Source of the DNA: Macrococcus sp. DPC7161
GTDB lineage: Bacteria; Bacillota; Bacilli; Staphylococcales; Staphylococcaceae
Direction of reading: 5' to 3'
DNA length: 64,000 nt
Assembly: GCF_004117835.1 (NCBI RefSeq)
Contig: NZ_SDSC01000001.1
Location: 496,001 to 560,000 of the forward strand
Shown: positions 18,591 through 26,950 of the stretch, piece by piece
Position numbering within the stretch: position 1 is the stretch's first letter
Layout of the letters: every line of letters begins with the position of its first letter
Notes under the pieces: generated by a model
The model's input: the letters and a program-made list of their open reading frames with translations, nothing else
Told to the model about the DNA's origin: nothing
Database searches by the model: none
Translations under genes and position numbers: made by a program

Positions 18591-19241
18591 ATGAAATATC
18601 ATGTAACACATATTATTGGTGCAATGGTTGCAATACCTATTGCTTTTATTACCGGTTTTGTATCAATGAGTTTTTTTAATCTGGATACTTGGATTGATTT
18701 CGCATTAATTTCAACTGGTTTTATTGGTACGTTTATTCCAATTCAGCAAAATGCAAAACAAAAATATTTAAATGAAATTGGACTCAACTTTCAAGAATAT
18801 AAATATGTAAGAAAATCAATGAAAGAAGCACAACCTAAAGTAAAACAATTATTAACACAATATAAAAATATTCGTTCAATTCAAGAATTCAAGACTGTTA
18901 ATGACATTAATAAATTGGTCCGTACAATATATAAGACTGTACAAAAGGAGCCAAGACGCTTTTTTAAAGTTGATAGTTTTTTCTTTTCCCATTTAGATAA
19001 TACGATCAATTTAATGCAACAATATTTATTTTTGTCACGCATGCCACATAAATCTGAAGAAGATATTAAAGCGCTAAACATGGCTAAACTAACGTTAGAA
19101 GAATTGAAAAGAACATTACAGGCAGATTTAAGACAATTAAATCGACAAGATTTTCAAAATATGCAAGTTGAAGTTGAAGTATATAAAAAGCAAAGTCAAA
19201 ATCATTTATTAAATGAAAAGAAAATTGTAGAGGATGAATGA
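18591..19241 (+). CDS. XpaC-like membrane protein (5-bromo-4-chloroindolyl phosphate hydrolysis family)
   Basis: A 216-residue protein with two N-terminal membrane segments (about residues 8-29 and 33-50), then a long charged, mostly helical cytoplasmic region. This fits the XpaC / 5-bromo-4-chloroindolyl-phosphate hydrolysis family, which is nearly always followed by telA, as here. The start is ATG 18591 because AAAGGA lies nine bases upstream; an ATG at 18582 touches that site. The gene overlaps the upstream region of telA by eight bases or less, so the two are coupled. The true biochemical role of XpaC is not established. Confidence 0.8.
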   Translation: MKYHVTHIIGAMVAIPIAFITGFVSMSFFNLDTWIDFALISTGFIGTFIPIQQNAKQKYLNEIGLNFQEYKYVRKSMKEAQPKVKQLLTQYKNIRSIQEFKTVNDINKLVRTIYKTVQKEPRRFFKVDSFFFSHLDNTINLMQQYLFLSRMPHKSEEDIKALNMAKLTLEELKRTLQADLRQLNRQDFQNMQVEVEVYKKQSQNHLLNEKKIVEDE

Positions 19242-19242
19242 G

Positions 19243-20379
19243 ATGAAAACAGATTTATTGAATGATGTTAGTGTAAATCCATTACAAGAAGAAAAAATGG
19301 TGAATATAGAGGATTCAACACAATTAATGAAACAAAACAAATCGTTATCTATTGAAGAACGTCAACAAGTCGAACATATTAAAAGTCAAATAAAAACATT
19401 AGATAACGAAAATTTATTGTACTATGGTGCAAATGCACAAATGAAACTTTCAACATTTTCGCATAATGTTTTAAATCAAGTTCAAAAGCAAGAAATCAAT
19501 GATATTGGTAAACAACTCGATCATTTAATGAAAAAATTGAACGAAATCGATCCTGACGCCTTTGAAAATCAAAATAAAAATGGCATTAAAAAAATATTTA
19601 ATCGATTTTCAAAATCAGTGAATGAATTATTTTCGAGGTTTCAATCTGTTGCTAGCCAAGTTGATCGTATTTCGGTAGAGTTAGAACAATCAAAAAATGT
19701 ATTAATGCATGATGTAAAACAATTAGATCATTTATATGAAGAAAACAAACATTATTTTGATGCATTACAATTATTAATTATTGCCGCAGAAGAAAAACGT
19801 GAAGAAATTGAAAAAACATTACTACCTCAATTAGAAAACGAAGCAAATCAAAGCAATAACCAAATGAAAATACAAGATGTTTCAGACTTAAAAGACTATA
19901 TCAATCGTTTAGATAAACGTATTTATGATTTGAAATTATCACGTCAAATTACATTACAATCTGCCCCACAAATACGTATGATTCAGCAAGTCAATCAATC
20001 TTTAGCAGAAAAGATTCAAAGTTCAATCTTAACATCTATTCCACTTTGGAAAAATCAAATGGCGATTGCAATGAGCTTATTGCATCAACAAAAAGCTTTA
20101 AAAGCACAAACTGCAGTGACAGATACAACCAACCAATTATTATTAAAAAATGCTGAAATGTTGAAAACTAATACAATTAAAACGGCACATGAAACAGAAC
20201 GTGGTATTGTTGAAATTGAAACGCTGAAAAAGACACAAAGTGATATTGTAGAAACGATTCAAACTACATTAAAAATTCAAGAGGATGGTAAAGTAAAACG
20301 TAGACAAGCTGAACAAGAATTAGCAGTAATGGAACAAGATTTAAAACAGCAATTGTTAAATATAAAAAATAAAGGTTGA
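19243..20379 (+). CDS. telA: TelA-like toxic anion resistance protein
   Basis: A 378-residue soluble protein, rich in coiled coil (for example KEQLDHLMKKLNEID-like heptads and EEKREEIEKTLLPQ), of the TelA family linked by name to tellurite and, in Listeria and staphylococci, to cell-envelope antibiotic tolerance. The core block HETERGIVEIETLKKTQ near the C-terminus is typical. The start at 19243 has AGAGG eight bases upstream; an ATG at 19234 directly abuts that site. It follows the XpaC-like gene and ends at a strong terminator, so the pair forms a two-gene operon. Confidence 0.85.
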   Translation: MKTDLLNDVSVNPLQEEKMVNIEDSTQLMKQNKSLSIEERQQVEHIKSQIKTLDNENLLYYGANAQMKLSTFSHNVLNQVQKQEINDIGKQLDHLMKKLNEIDPDAFENQNKNGIKKIFNRFSKSVNELFSRFQSVASQVDRISVELEQSKNVLMHDVKQLDHLYEENKHYFDALQLLIIAAEEKREEIEKTLLPQLENEANQSNNQMKIQDVSDLKDYINRLDKRIYDLKLSRQITLQSAPQIRMIQQVNQSLAEKIQSSILTSIPLWKNQMAIAMSLLHQQKALKAQTAVTDTTNQLLLKNAEMLKTNTIKTAHETERGIVEIETLKKTQSDIVETIQTTLKIQEDGKVKRRQAEQELAVMEQDLKQQLLNIKNKG

Positions 20380-20407
20380 ATGTTCACAAATTGAACATTC
20401 AACCTTT
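20371..20407. terminator. bidirectional terminator between telA and brnQ
   Basis: A perfect 16-bp stem (AAAGGTTGAATGTTCA with TGAACATTCAACCTTT) and a 5-base loop lie between the convergent telA and brnQ genes, with T-runs on both sides. Confidence 0.9.
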
Positions 20408-20408
20408 T

Positions 20409-21740
20409 TTAGATGTATTTAATTTTTTCTTGTTTATTTCCTAATATAAAGCCAATTATATAACCAATTATCGCAAACATTAACCATTCCATCGATTGCT
20501 CTTTTAAAGGTAAATGGTTCATAAATGGTAAGCTAACGAGTCCTTGACTATTGATTACTGATAAAATTGCAACAATCACAACGATGCCAATAGATACTTG
20601 TTGTGCAAGTGGCGGTGTTGGAATAAACTTTGCAAGTAACATGACCAATACTAAAGTCATTGCAATTGGATATAAAATTAATAATACTGGGATACTCATT
20701 TTAATCACTGAAGCTAAACCTTGATTTGCAAGAATAAAACTAAAGATTGTAAATACAATAGCATATACTTTATACGAAATTTTAGGGAAAATTTCATTAA
20801 AGTATTCACTTACAGCAACTACTAATCCTGTTGATGTTGTTAAACATGCTAAACTTACAATAATCCCAATTAATAACTTACCGAAAGATCCAAATGTAGC
20901 GTTTGCAACATGTGTTAAAATATATGTACCTAAATCAAGATTATGTTTTTTAATATTAGCAAGCTCATCACCGTTTACTTGATAATGATTACCTATCCAG
21001 CCTAATGTTAAATAAATAAATCCTAATGCTGTCGCTGCTATAATACCAGCAAGTACAGTTTGTTTAAATAAACCTGTTTCTTTTGTAATACCTTTAGCTT
21101 TAATAGCATTAATCACAATAACTGAGAAAGCAATTGCAGCAATGGCATCCATTGTTAAATAACCTTCAGTAAAACCATTAAAGAAACCATTTACGTTTGA
21201 ATGATAAACCGTTTCATCTTCTGGGTTGATAGGTGATCCTAACAATATTTGAATACCACGAATCACTAACGCAACAATTGAAATTATTAAAACGGGTGTT
21301 AAAATCGCACCGACTCTATCCACCATTTTTGAAGGGTTAATTGCTAACCACAAAGTAATTAAGAAATAAATTAATGTGAAAATAAACAATGACGTTTTAC
21401 TTGGTTCACTTAAGAATGGTACTAAAGCCATTTCATAGCTTGTAGCACCCGTTCTAGGAATCGCAAATAAAGGTCCAATCGTTAAATAAATTGCAATTAA
21501 AAAGACCATACCAAATATCGGATGAATTTTATTTAATGCTGCTTTATATCCACCTTCATCTAATGATCCAACAATAATTCCTAAAAGCGGTAGTCCTACA
21601 CCAGTGATAATAAATCCAATGATTGCAAACCAAAAATAATGTCCACTTACAAAACCTAATTTAGGAGGGAAAATTAAATTACCAGCACCAAAGAAGATGG
21701 CAAACAACATAAACCCTATAACCCATGTACTTTTTTTCAT
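20409..21740 (-). CDS. brnQ: branched-chain amino acid:cation symporter BrnQ
   Basis: An integral membrane transporter of 443 residues with about twelve hydrophobic segments, of the BrnQ/LIVCS family that imports leucine, isoleucine and valine with Na+ or H+. The N-terminal FGAGNLIFPP motif and ARVGAIL-like DRVGAILTP region are characteristic. Staphylococci have several paralogues; this position near telA matches the one annotated brnQ3 in S. aureus, whose substrates are less clear. The ATG at 21740 is taken because AGGAGG ends six bases upstream; a TTG two codons earlier touches it. Confidence 0.88.
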   Translation of the reverse strand: MKKSTWVIGFMLFAIFFGAGNLIFPPKLGFVSGHYFWFAIIGFIITGVGLPLLGIIVGSLDEGGYKAALNKIHPIFGMVFLIAIYLTIGPLFAIPRTGATSYEMALVPFLSEPSKTSLFIFTLIYFLITLWLAINPSKMVDRVGAILTPVLIISIVALVIRGIQILLGSPINPEDETVYHSNVNGFFNGFTEGYLTMDAIAAIAFSVIVINAIKAKGITKETGLFKQTVLAGIIAATALGFIYLTLGWIGNHYQVNGDELANIKKHNLDLGTYILTHVANATFGSFGKLLIGIIVSLACLTTSTGLVVAVSEYFNEIFPKISYKVYAIVFTIFSFILANQGLASVIKMSIPVLLILYPIAMTLVLVMLLAKFIPTPPLAQQVSIGIVVIVAILSVINSQGLVSLPFMNHLPLKEQSMEWLMFAIIGYIIGFILGNKQEKIKYI

Positions 21741-21774
21741 ATACAACCTCCTACAAAAAATTAATATAGGACAT

Positions 21775-21803
21775 ATAATATCACTTTAAAGTTTTAAAGT
21801 AAA
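21775..21803 (-). promoter_or_regulatory. promoter of brnQ
   Basis: TTTACT (-35) and TATTAT (-10) on the minus strand with 17-base spacing. The -35 and spacer lie inside an imperfect palindrome (AATATCA at one end, TGATATT at the other, with CTTTAAA/TTTAAAG inside) at about 21775-21810, a possible operator. Confidence 0.5.
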
Positions 21804-21849
21804 TGATATTTTTCAGAAAATTTACAAAAGTTATAAGTAAATGTTTTTG

Positions 21850-23694
21850 CTAGTATTGTTTCATCGTTTGTAATAACAATTTTTGTAATAATGGCTTAAT
21901 AATACTTGGTAAAAGCTGTGCACCCTCAACAAATATACAATAATCATTATAGATATTCTTTATAGTCAATTTTGTTGATTCATCAATTTTATTTTGACTA
22001 ATAAAAATATTAATGACAAAAATATTTGCTTTTCTTAATAATAGAACTGCATCATGCGTATCAATGATACCATTTTGTTCATAATTATGCGCACTTGGTT
22101 CCCCATCGGAAAAAATAATTAAAAACTTCTGTTTTTGAGGTCTCAATTTCAACATTTCCCCTGCTACTCTTATGGCAAGACCATCTCGGTTGTCTTCACC
22201 ATTTTGGTATGCGGCAATATTATTACTGATGTTCGCATTTAAACTGTTTTCATACGGGATGATATGTTCAAATATATTAGGTTGATGATAATCATCTGCA
22301 CCAAAACCATCTTCAGAAAAAGCAATCATTTCATGGTAAATGTGAAGTTGCTTTAACGTTTCATGAAATAATATCATTCCTTTTTTAGTTTCTTCTATCT
22401 TATCTTCCATAGAATAACTTGCATCAACTAATAACATAAAGGTAGCATCTAATTGATATGATTTTTGATCATCTTTATAAAAGATGCGTTTTGAATCATC
22501 TGTAAAATATTTTACTAATTGTCGACTTAATTTGCCTTTTGCTAACTGATTGCGTCTACTGTTTTCTTTATGTTCAACACTTTTATTAATAACATTAATC
22601 AATTGTCTGATTTCAGTATTCACTTCATTTTTTAAAGTTTGGTAAGCTTGCTGTTGGTCATTCGTAGCATTTGTTTTTTTCCAAATGATTTCTGTATATT
22701 GATTTTCTTCTCCAACATAGTCAGATATGTCATTTCCTAAAGCATCTAATTGATTTTTTTGTGATTTTCCTTTACCTAAAGTGAGTTCAGTAATATCATC
22801 ACTAGCCTCGCCTTGACGGTCATTTTCTCTCGCTTGATTTGAATTTTGTCCATCTTGAACTTCTGTTTCTAAATATGGACTATTTGTTTTAGCTTGAGAT
22901 TGCTTTGATTTAACTTGTTCAGATTGTTCCATAACAGCAACATCTAATTGATTTTTTGTTTCATTATTTTTCTTAACAATTTTATATTCATCATAAATGA
23001 TTTTAGGAATATAATAATACTCATTTAACATATCTTGTTTTAAATATGGATCAATGATATCCATTAATAATATTGCTAAATTAAGACTATCATCACTGCT
23101 TGTTAAGTCATATATCTTTGGTAAATGTTGTTGTAACAAACTTTCTAAATGCGACTCAAAAGGTGTTTGTAAACTTAGAAAATTATCATTTAATATCGCT
23201 TGTTCAATATATAAAAAGGTTAAATCTGTTGGTACTGTTTTCGTTAAATAAAACTTAATTTGAGATGCATTATCTGCGATTTTTACTGATGTACGGACAT
23301 CAATGAACTTTTTAGTAATTGGTCTTGCCTTTAAGATTAAATTCTTTACTCTAAACTCTTCAATTAATTGAAATAGTTGAATGAAAAATTTTGGATGTTG
23401 ATATGTTTCTTTACTTTCATACAATTCATCAATTGTAGATAAATTTAAATATTGAAAACCAAGTGCACCTAAAATACAGTCAGCCTTCAATAATTTTTTA
23501 ACATCAACATTGCTTCGATGCTTCCATTTGAATGATACATTCACAATATTTTCAACAGGATCATAGTAAGAGAATTTTTTAAAATTTACTTTTACATGTT
23601 CATCTTCGCATAATAATTCTGCCAAATCCGTTAACGTCATTAATAAAGAAGGATCAATTTTTTCATCGTTAAATAATATAAATTTATCGCTCAT
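21850..23694 (-). CDS. VWA-domain protein, CobT/NorD-like partner of a MoxR ATPase
   Basis: A 614-residue cytoplasmic protein whose C-terminal domain (from about residue 415) is a von Willebrand factor A fold with the MIDAS motif DASYS and the later SDGEPSAH. The middle third is hydrophilic and low-complexity (SEQVKSKQSQAK, ENDRQGEASDD). This layout is typical of CobT/NorD-like proteins that act with a MoxR AAA ATPase, usually in metal insertion or activation of a target complex. The ATPase is encoded directly upstream and the two genes overlap by one base. The target of this pair in staphylococci is not known to me. Confidence 0.8.
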   Translation of the reverse strand: MSDKFILFNDEKIDPSLLMTLTDLAELLCEDEHVKVNFKKFSYYDPVENIVNVSFKWKHRSNVDVKKLLKADCILGALGFQYLNLSTIDELYESKETYQHPKFFIQLFQLIEEFRVKNLILKARPITKKFIDVRTSVKIADNASQIKFYLTKTVPTDLTFLYIEQAILNDNFLSLQTPFESHLESLLQQHLPKIYDLTSSDDSLNLAILLMDIIDPYLKQDMLNEYYYIPKIIYDEYKIVKKNNETKNQLDVAVMEQSEQVKSKQSQAKTNSPYLETEVQDGQNSNQARENDRQGEASDDITELTLGKGKSQKNQLDALGNDISDYVGEENQYTEIIWKKTNATNDQQQAYQTLKNEVNTEIRQLINVINKSVEHKENSRRNQLAKGKLSRQLVKYFTDDSKRIFYKDDQKSYQLDATFMLLVDASYSMEDKIEETKKGMILFHETLKQLHIYHEMIAFSEDGFGADDYHQPNIFEHIIPYENSLNANISNNIAAYQNGEDNRDGLAIRVAGEMLKLRPQKQKFLIIFSDGEPSAHNYEQNGIIDTHDAVLLLRKANIFVINIFISQNKIDESTKLTIKNIYNDYCIFVEGAQLLPSIIKPLLQKLLLQTMKQY

Positions 23695-24476
23695 TAAAAA
23701 TTCAATTCCATTGCATTTATAATCGCATTTTGCTCACGTTCATCATCTAGTTTATCGATGATGGCACGTTGAATTGCACGTTCAACAGGCATAATCGTAG
23801 TTAAGTCACATAAGTCTAATAATGCACGAATTGAGCTTGCTTCTTCTGCTATTTGACCTTGCATTGCCATAGTCACTAAATCTTGATTGAATTTAACGAT
23901 TTGATTGATCAAATTTATATCTTGAAGTAATGATTGTTCCATTATTACTTCTTTTAATGTTTCACCAGAAATATAATGCATATCTAAAACAACAAAACGG
24001 TTTTTTAATGCTTCATTCATTGGCAGTGTACCTACATAACCAACATTGATGGCAGCTATAACTGTGAAATCTGGATGTGCAGTAATCACTTCTCCAGTAA
24101 AAGGATTTGTTAATGTTCTACGATAGTCCAAAACACCATTTAATATCGGTAATGTTTCGGGTTTCGCCATATTGATTTCATCAATATATAATAAATTACC
24201 ATTTTTCATCGCTTCAACGACAGGGCCATCAACGAAAGTAATAACGTTGTTACCATCTATATTTTCAATCGTTTTAAATCCTAATAAACTCTCTGCATCT
24301 AAGTCTACAGAACAGTTGACACTATTCATTTTTTGGCCAACTTGATGGCTGATGGTTTCAGCCAATTTTGTTTTTCCAGATCCGGTTGGCCCTTTTAGTA
24401 GTACATTCTTTTTCATTTTAATCATCTCAACTGCATCCGAAAGAATGGTTGTATCTTCATTTTGATAAAATTTCAT
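23694..24476 (-). CDS. MoxR-family AAA+ ATPase
   Basis: A 260-residue AAA+ ATPase of the MoxR/NorQ type. Walker A is GPTGSGKT (residues 35-42), Walker B is LLYIDEIN, and the sensor-1/arginine-finger segment is [10 protein letters not shown]. The length without extra domains and the adjoining VWA gene match a MoxR-VWA chaperone pair that remodels or metallates a client protein. The start has AAGGAGCG upstream. The 37-base gap to the preceding terminator leaves little promoter space. Confidence 0.87.
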   Translation of the reverse strand: MKFYQNEDTTILSDAVEMIKMKKNVLLKGPTGSGKTKLAETISHQVGQKMNSVNCSVDLDAESLLGFKTIENIDGNNVITFVDGPVVEAMKNGNLLYIDEINMAKPETLPILNGVLDYRRTLTNPFTGEVITAHPDFTVIAAINVGYVGTLPMNEALKNRFVVLDMHYISGETLKEVIMEQSLLQDINLINQIVKFNQDLVTMAMQGQIAEEASSIRALLDLCDLTTIMPVERAIQRAIIDKLDDEREQNAIINAMELNF

Positions 24477-24513
24477 AAAAACGCTCCTTTAATTACATTC
24501 CTAATAATGATGA

Positions 24514-24539
24514 AACTCCGAACATTATTGTCCGGAGTT
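24514..24539 (-). terminator. terminator of the DUF6501-like gene
   Basis: AACTCCG and CGGAGTT (extended by GAC/GTT with one mismatch) around an AATAAT loop, nine bases after the stop codon of the small gene at 24548-24751. The T-tail is weak, so read-through into the MoxR gene is plausible. Confidence 0.6.
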
Positions 24540-24547
24540 ATAAAATA

Positions 24548-24751
24548 TTAAACTTCTACAAAATAAGTTTTATAATAACCACCTATTTTTCCACTGTTAT
24601 CTCTAATTTGATAGTATTCTTCCGTTTCATTAACGACATCATACATTTTACCTACAGTTAACATATCGCTTACTTTATATTTTTTTGCATCGACATTTGT
24701 CACTTTTACTTGTTTAATTGCTTCTTTATTTAACCATTCTTCATGTAACAT
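24548..24751 (-). CDS. small SH3-like protein (DUF6501 type)
   Basis: A 67-residue protein, MLHEEWLNKEAIKQ at the start, with alternating beta-strand-like segments ending in YYQIRDNSGKIGGYYKTYF, which looks like a single SH3-like barrel. I associate it with the DUF6501 family of staphylococci and bacilli. The ATG at 24751 has GGAGGAG seven bases upstream; an in-frame ATG five codons earlier overlaps that site. It lies 24 bases after the VOC gene on the same strand. Function unknown. Confidence 0.65.
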   Translation of the reverse strand: MLHEEWLNKEAIKQVKVTNVDAKKYKVSDMLTVGKMYDVVNETEEYYQIRDNSGKIGGYYKTYFVEV

Positions 24752-24775
24752 ATAATTCTCCTCCATGTTTGTTTC

Positions 24776-25627
24776 TTAAATTGAGATTCCTGGTTCAATC
24801 GTTGAAAATTCAAGAATAATACCACTAATATCTTTAAAGTGTAATGTTCTCGCATATCCTCTATCAACGATACCACTATGTTGAATTTGAACTTCTGATA
24901 ATTGTTTTTGAATTTTCTCTAATTCAGCTAAATTTAGTATTGAAAAAGTAATATGATGTATTGAATCAGAACCTGGTTTTGCAGATTGTTTATTTTGTTG
25001 TAATACATGAACTTCAGCACCGTTGCCACCATTTTGAATAGAATATACGATAACTGGTTCATTTGATGATGCATGTTCATATTCTTGTATGTGACTAAGT
25101 CCTAATACTTGTGTTAATAAACTTCCTGTAATCAATGTATGCTCTATATTTAATAGAACTGGACCGATACCGAGAATTTGATGAATGCCTTCAATTGGCG
25201 AATCAGAAACAGGCATTTTTAAAGGAATTCCTGAGTTATTTTCATCTGAAATCAAGTAGACTAATCGATTTTCATGGTCATAGAACGGTAAAGCATGGTG
25301 TCCATTGATTTTTATTACATTATCATATTGTACTGAAAATTCATCAAATCGTAATTTAAATTCATATAATGAACGATCTGTTGGTACTCTTAAGCAATAT
25401 GCAAAGATTTCATTGGTACCTGGTGTTTTTTTAGGTACATTATAAACTTTAAATGAAACGATCGAGCCTGATTGGCCTATGTCATCACCAAAAATTATTT
25501 GAGGTATACCTTGTTCATCTTTTATTTCAGTTAAAAATTTCATACCTAAAATATCACGATAAAAATGAATACAAGCAGTTTTGTCTTTTGTAATTGCTGT
25601 AATTTGATGTAAACCAAGTAAATCCAT
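24776..25627 (-). CDS. VOC-family ring-cleaving dioxygenase-like protein
   Basis: A 283-residue protein made of two vicinal-oxygen-chelate (glyoxalase fold) modules. The metal ligands are visible: His8 in LHQITA and the C-terminal His/Glu pair in SIHHITFS and IILEFSTIE. The family is usually annotated as catE/ring-cleaving dioxygenase or MhqO-like, connected with quinone and thiol stress in Firmicutes. The substrate is unknown. Its GGGAGG site starts right after the odhB terminator T-run, and the terminator loop contains a TATAAT that could serve as its own promoter. Confidence 0.8.
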   Translation of the reverse strand: MDLLGLHQITAITKDKTACIHFYRDILGMKFLTEIKDEQGIPQIIFGDDIGQSGSIVSFKVYNVPKKTPGTNEIFAYCLRVPTDRSLYEFKLRFDEFSVQYDNVIKINGHHALPFYDHENRLVYLISDENNSGIPLKMPVSDSPIEGIHQILGIGPVLLNIEHTLITGSLLTQVLGLSHIQEYEHASSNEPVIVYSIQNGGNGAEVHVLQQNKQSAKPGSDSIHHITFSILNLAELEKIQKQLSEVQIQHSGIVDRGYARTLHFKDISGIILEFSTIEPGISI

Positions 25628-25640
25628 AAATATCCTCCCA

Positions 25641-25683
25641 ATAAAAAAGTACCGATATCACTATTATAGCGATATCAGTACTT
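25641..25683 (-). terminator. terminator of odhAB
   Basis: On the minus strand AAGTACTGATATCGC and GTGATATCGGTACTT pair with two mismatches around a TATAATA loop and run into TTTTTTAT. It ends four to five bases before the ribosome binding site of the VOC gene. Confidence 0.85.
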
Positions 25684-25691
25684 GTTTTAAA
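25663..25691 (-). promoter_or_regulatory. candidate promoter inside the odhAB terminator
   Basis: TTTAAA (25686-25691) and a perfect TATAAT (25663-25668, forming the terminator loop) are 17 bases apart on the minus strand. Transcripts started here would lack the 5' arm of the hairpin and so escape termination, giving the VOC gene its own short-leader mRNA. Confidence 0.45.
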
Positions 25692-25701
25692 GTATATAAT
25701 A

Positions 25702-26937
25702 TTAACTTTCTAACAATAAATCTTCAGGGTTTTCAATTAATTCTTTAATTGTTTTTAAGAATCCAACAGCCTCTTTACCGTCAATAATGCGGTGATCATA
25801 GCTTAATGCAATGTACATCATTGGACGATTTTCCATACGCTCTTTGTCAATTGCGATTGGACGTGTAACAATTGAATGCATACCTAATATTGCTGCTTGA
25901 GTACCATTGATAATTGGTGTAGACATTAATGAACCAAATACGCCACCATTTGTAATTGTAAATGATCCACCCATCATGTCGTCTAAACCTAATTTTTTAT
26001 CACGAGCTTTTACTGCTAAATCAAAAATTGATGCTTCAATTTCAGCAAAGTTCTTTTTGTCACAGTCTCTTACTACAGGTACAACTAAACCTTCTTCTGT
26101 AGAAACAGCAACACCAATATCATAGAATTGTTTTAAAATTAAGTCGTCTCCATCAATTTCAGCATTAACTGCAGGATATTTTTTAAGCGCTGCTACTACA
26201 GCTTTTGTAAAGAATGACATAAATCCTAAGCGAGTTCCATTGTGATCTTCTTGGAATTTATCTTTTTTACGTTTACGTAAATCCATTACTTTACTCATAT
26301 CAACTTCATTAAATGTAGTTAACATTGCTGTATTTTGAGATACTTCTAACAATTTATTTGCGATCGTTTTTCTTCTGCGACTCATTTTTTCACGAATCAC
26401 TGGTTTAGAAGGATTTTCATTTACGACTTTTTCAATTACTGGTTGTGGCGCATTTTGTTTTTGAACAGGTTGATTTGCTGCATTGTCTACATCGAAGCTA
26501 CGGATTAAACCTCTAGGATCACGTGGATTGATTGTTTTTAAATCAATACCTTTCTCACGTGCAAGTTTACGTGCTGATGGAGTTGCAACGATGCGAAAAT
26601 CAGAAGCTTTTTCTTGTTCTTCTTTACTTTCTACTTTAACCTCTTCTTTTTTAGGTGCTTCTTGAGATTGTTTTGGTGCTTCAGATTTCACTGGAGCTTC
26701 CCCATTTTCGCTTACAACAGCAATGACTGCACCAACTTCAACAGTATCTCCTTCAGCCGCTTTTAATTCTACAACTGTTCCAGTTGCTTCTGAAATAACT
26801 TCAACGTTAACTTTATCTGTTTCTAACTCAACAATGTTTTCACCTTTTTCAACAGTGTCTCCCACTTGTTTAAACCATGTTGAAATAGTACCTTCTGTAA
26901 TTGATTCTGCTAATTCTGGAACTCTGATTTCTGCCAA
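25702..26937 (-). CDS. odhB: 2-oxoglutarate dehydrogenase E2 (dihydrolipoyl succinyltransferase)
   Basis: The E2 core of the 2-oxoglutarate dehydrogenase complex, which forms succinyl-CoA in the TCA cycle. The 411-residue protein has an N-terminal lipoyl domain with Lys42 in ETDKVNVE, a Pro/Ala/Lys/Glu linker, a peripheral-subunit-binding domain ([14 protein letters not shown]), and the catalytic domain ending in SYDHRIIDG with the active-site His and Asp. The linker looks slightly short relative to S. aureus. It follows odhA by 13 bases and ends at the terminator at 25641-25683. Confidence 0.95.
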   Translation of the reverse strand: MAEIRVPELAESITEGTISTWFKQVGDTVEKGENIVELETDKVNVEVISEATGTVVELKAAEGDTVEVGAVIAVVSENGEAPVKSEAPKQSQEAPKKEEVKVESKEEQEKASDFRIVATPSARKLAREKGIDLKTINPRDPRGLIRSFDVDNAANQPVQKQNAPQPVIEKVVNENPSKPVIREKMSRRRKTIANKLLEVSQNTAMLTTFNEVDMSKVMDLRKRKKDKFQEDHNGTRLGFMSFFTKAVVAALKKYPAVNAEIDGDDLILKQFYDIGVAVSTEEGLVVPVVRDCDKKNFAEIEASIFDLAVKARDKKLGLDDMMGGSFTITNGGVFGSLMSTPIINGTQAAILGMHSIVTRPIAIDKERMENRPMMYIALSYDHRIIDGKEAVGFLKTIKELIENPEDLLLES

Positions 26938-26950
26938 CTTAATTTCCCCC

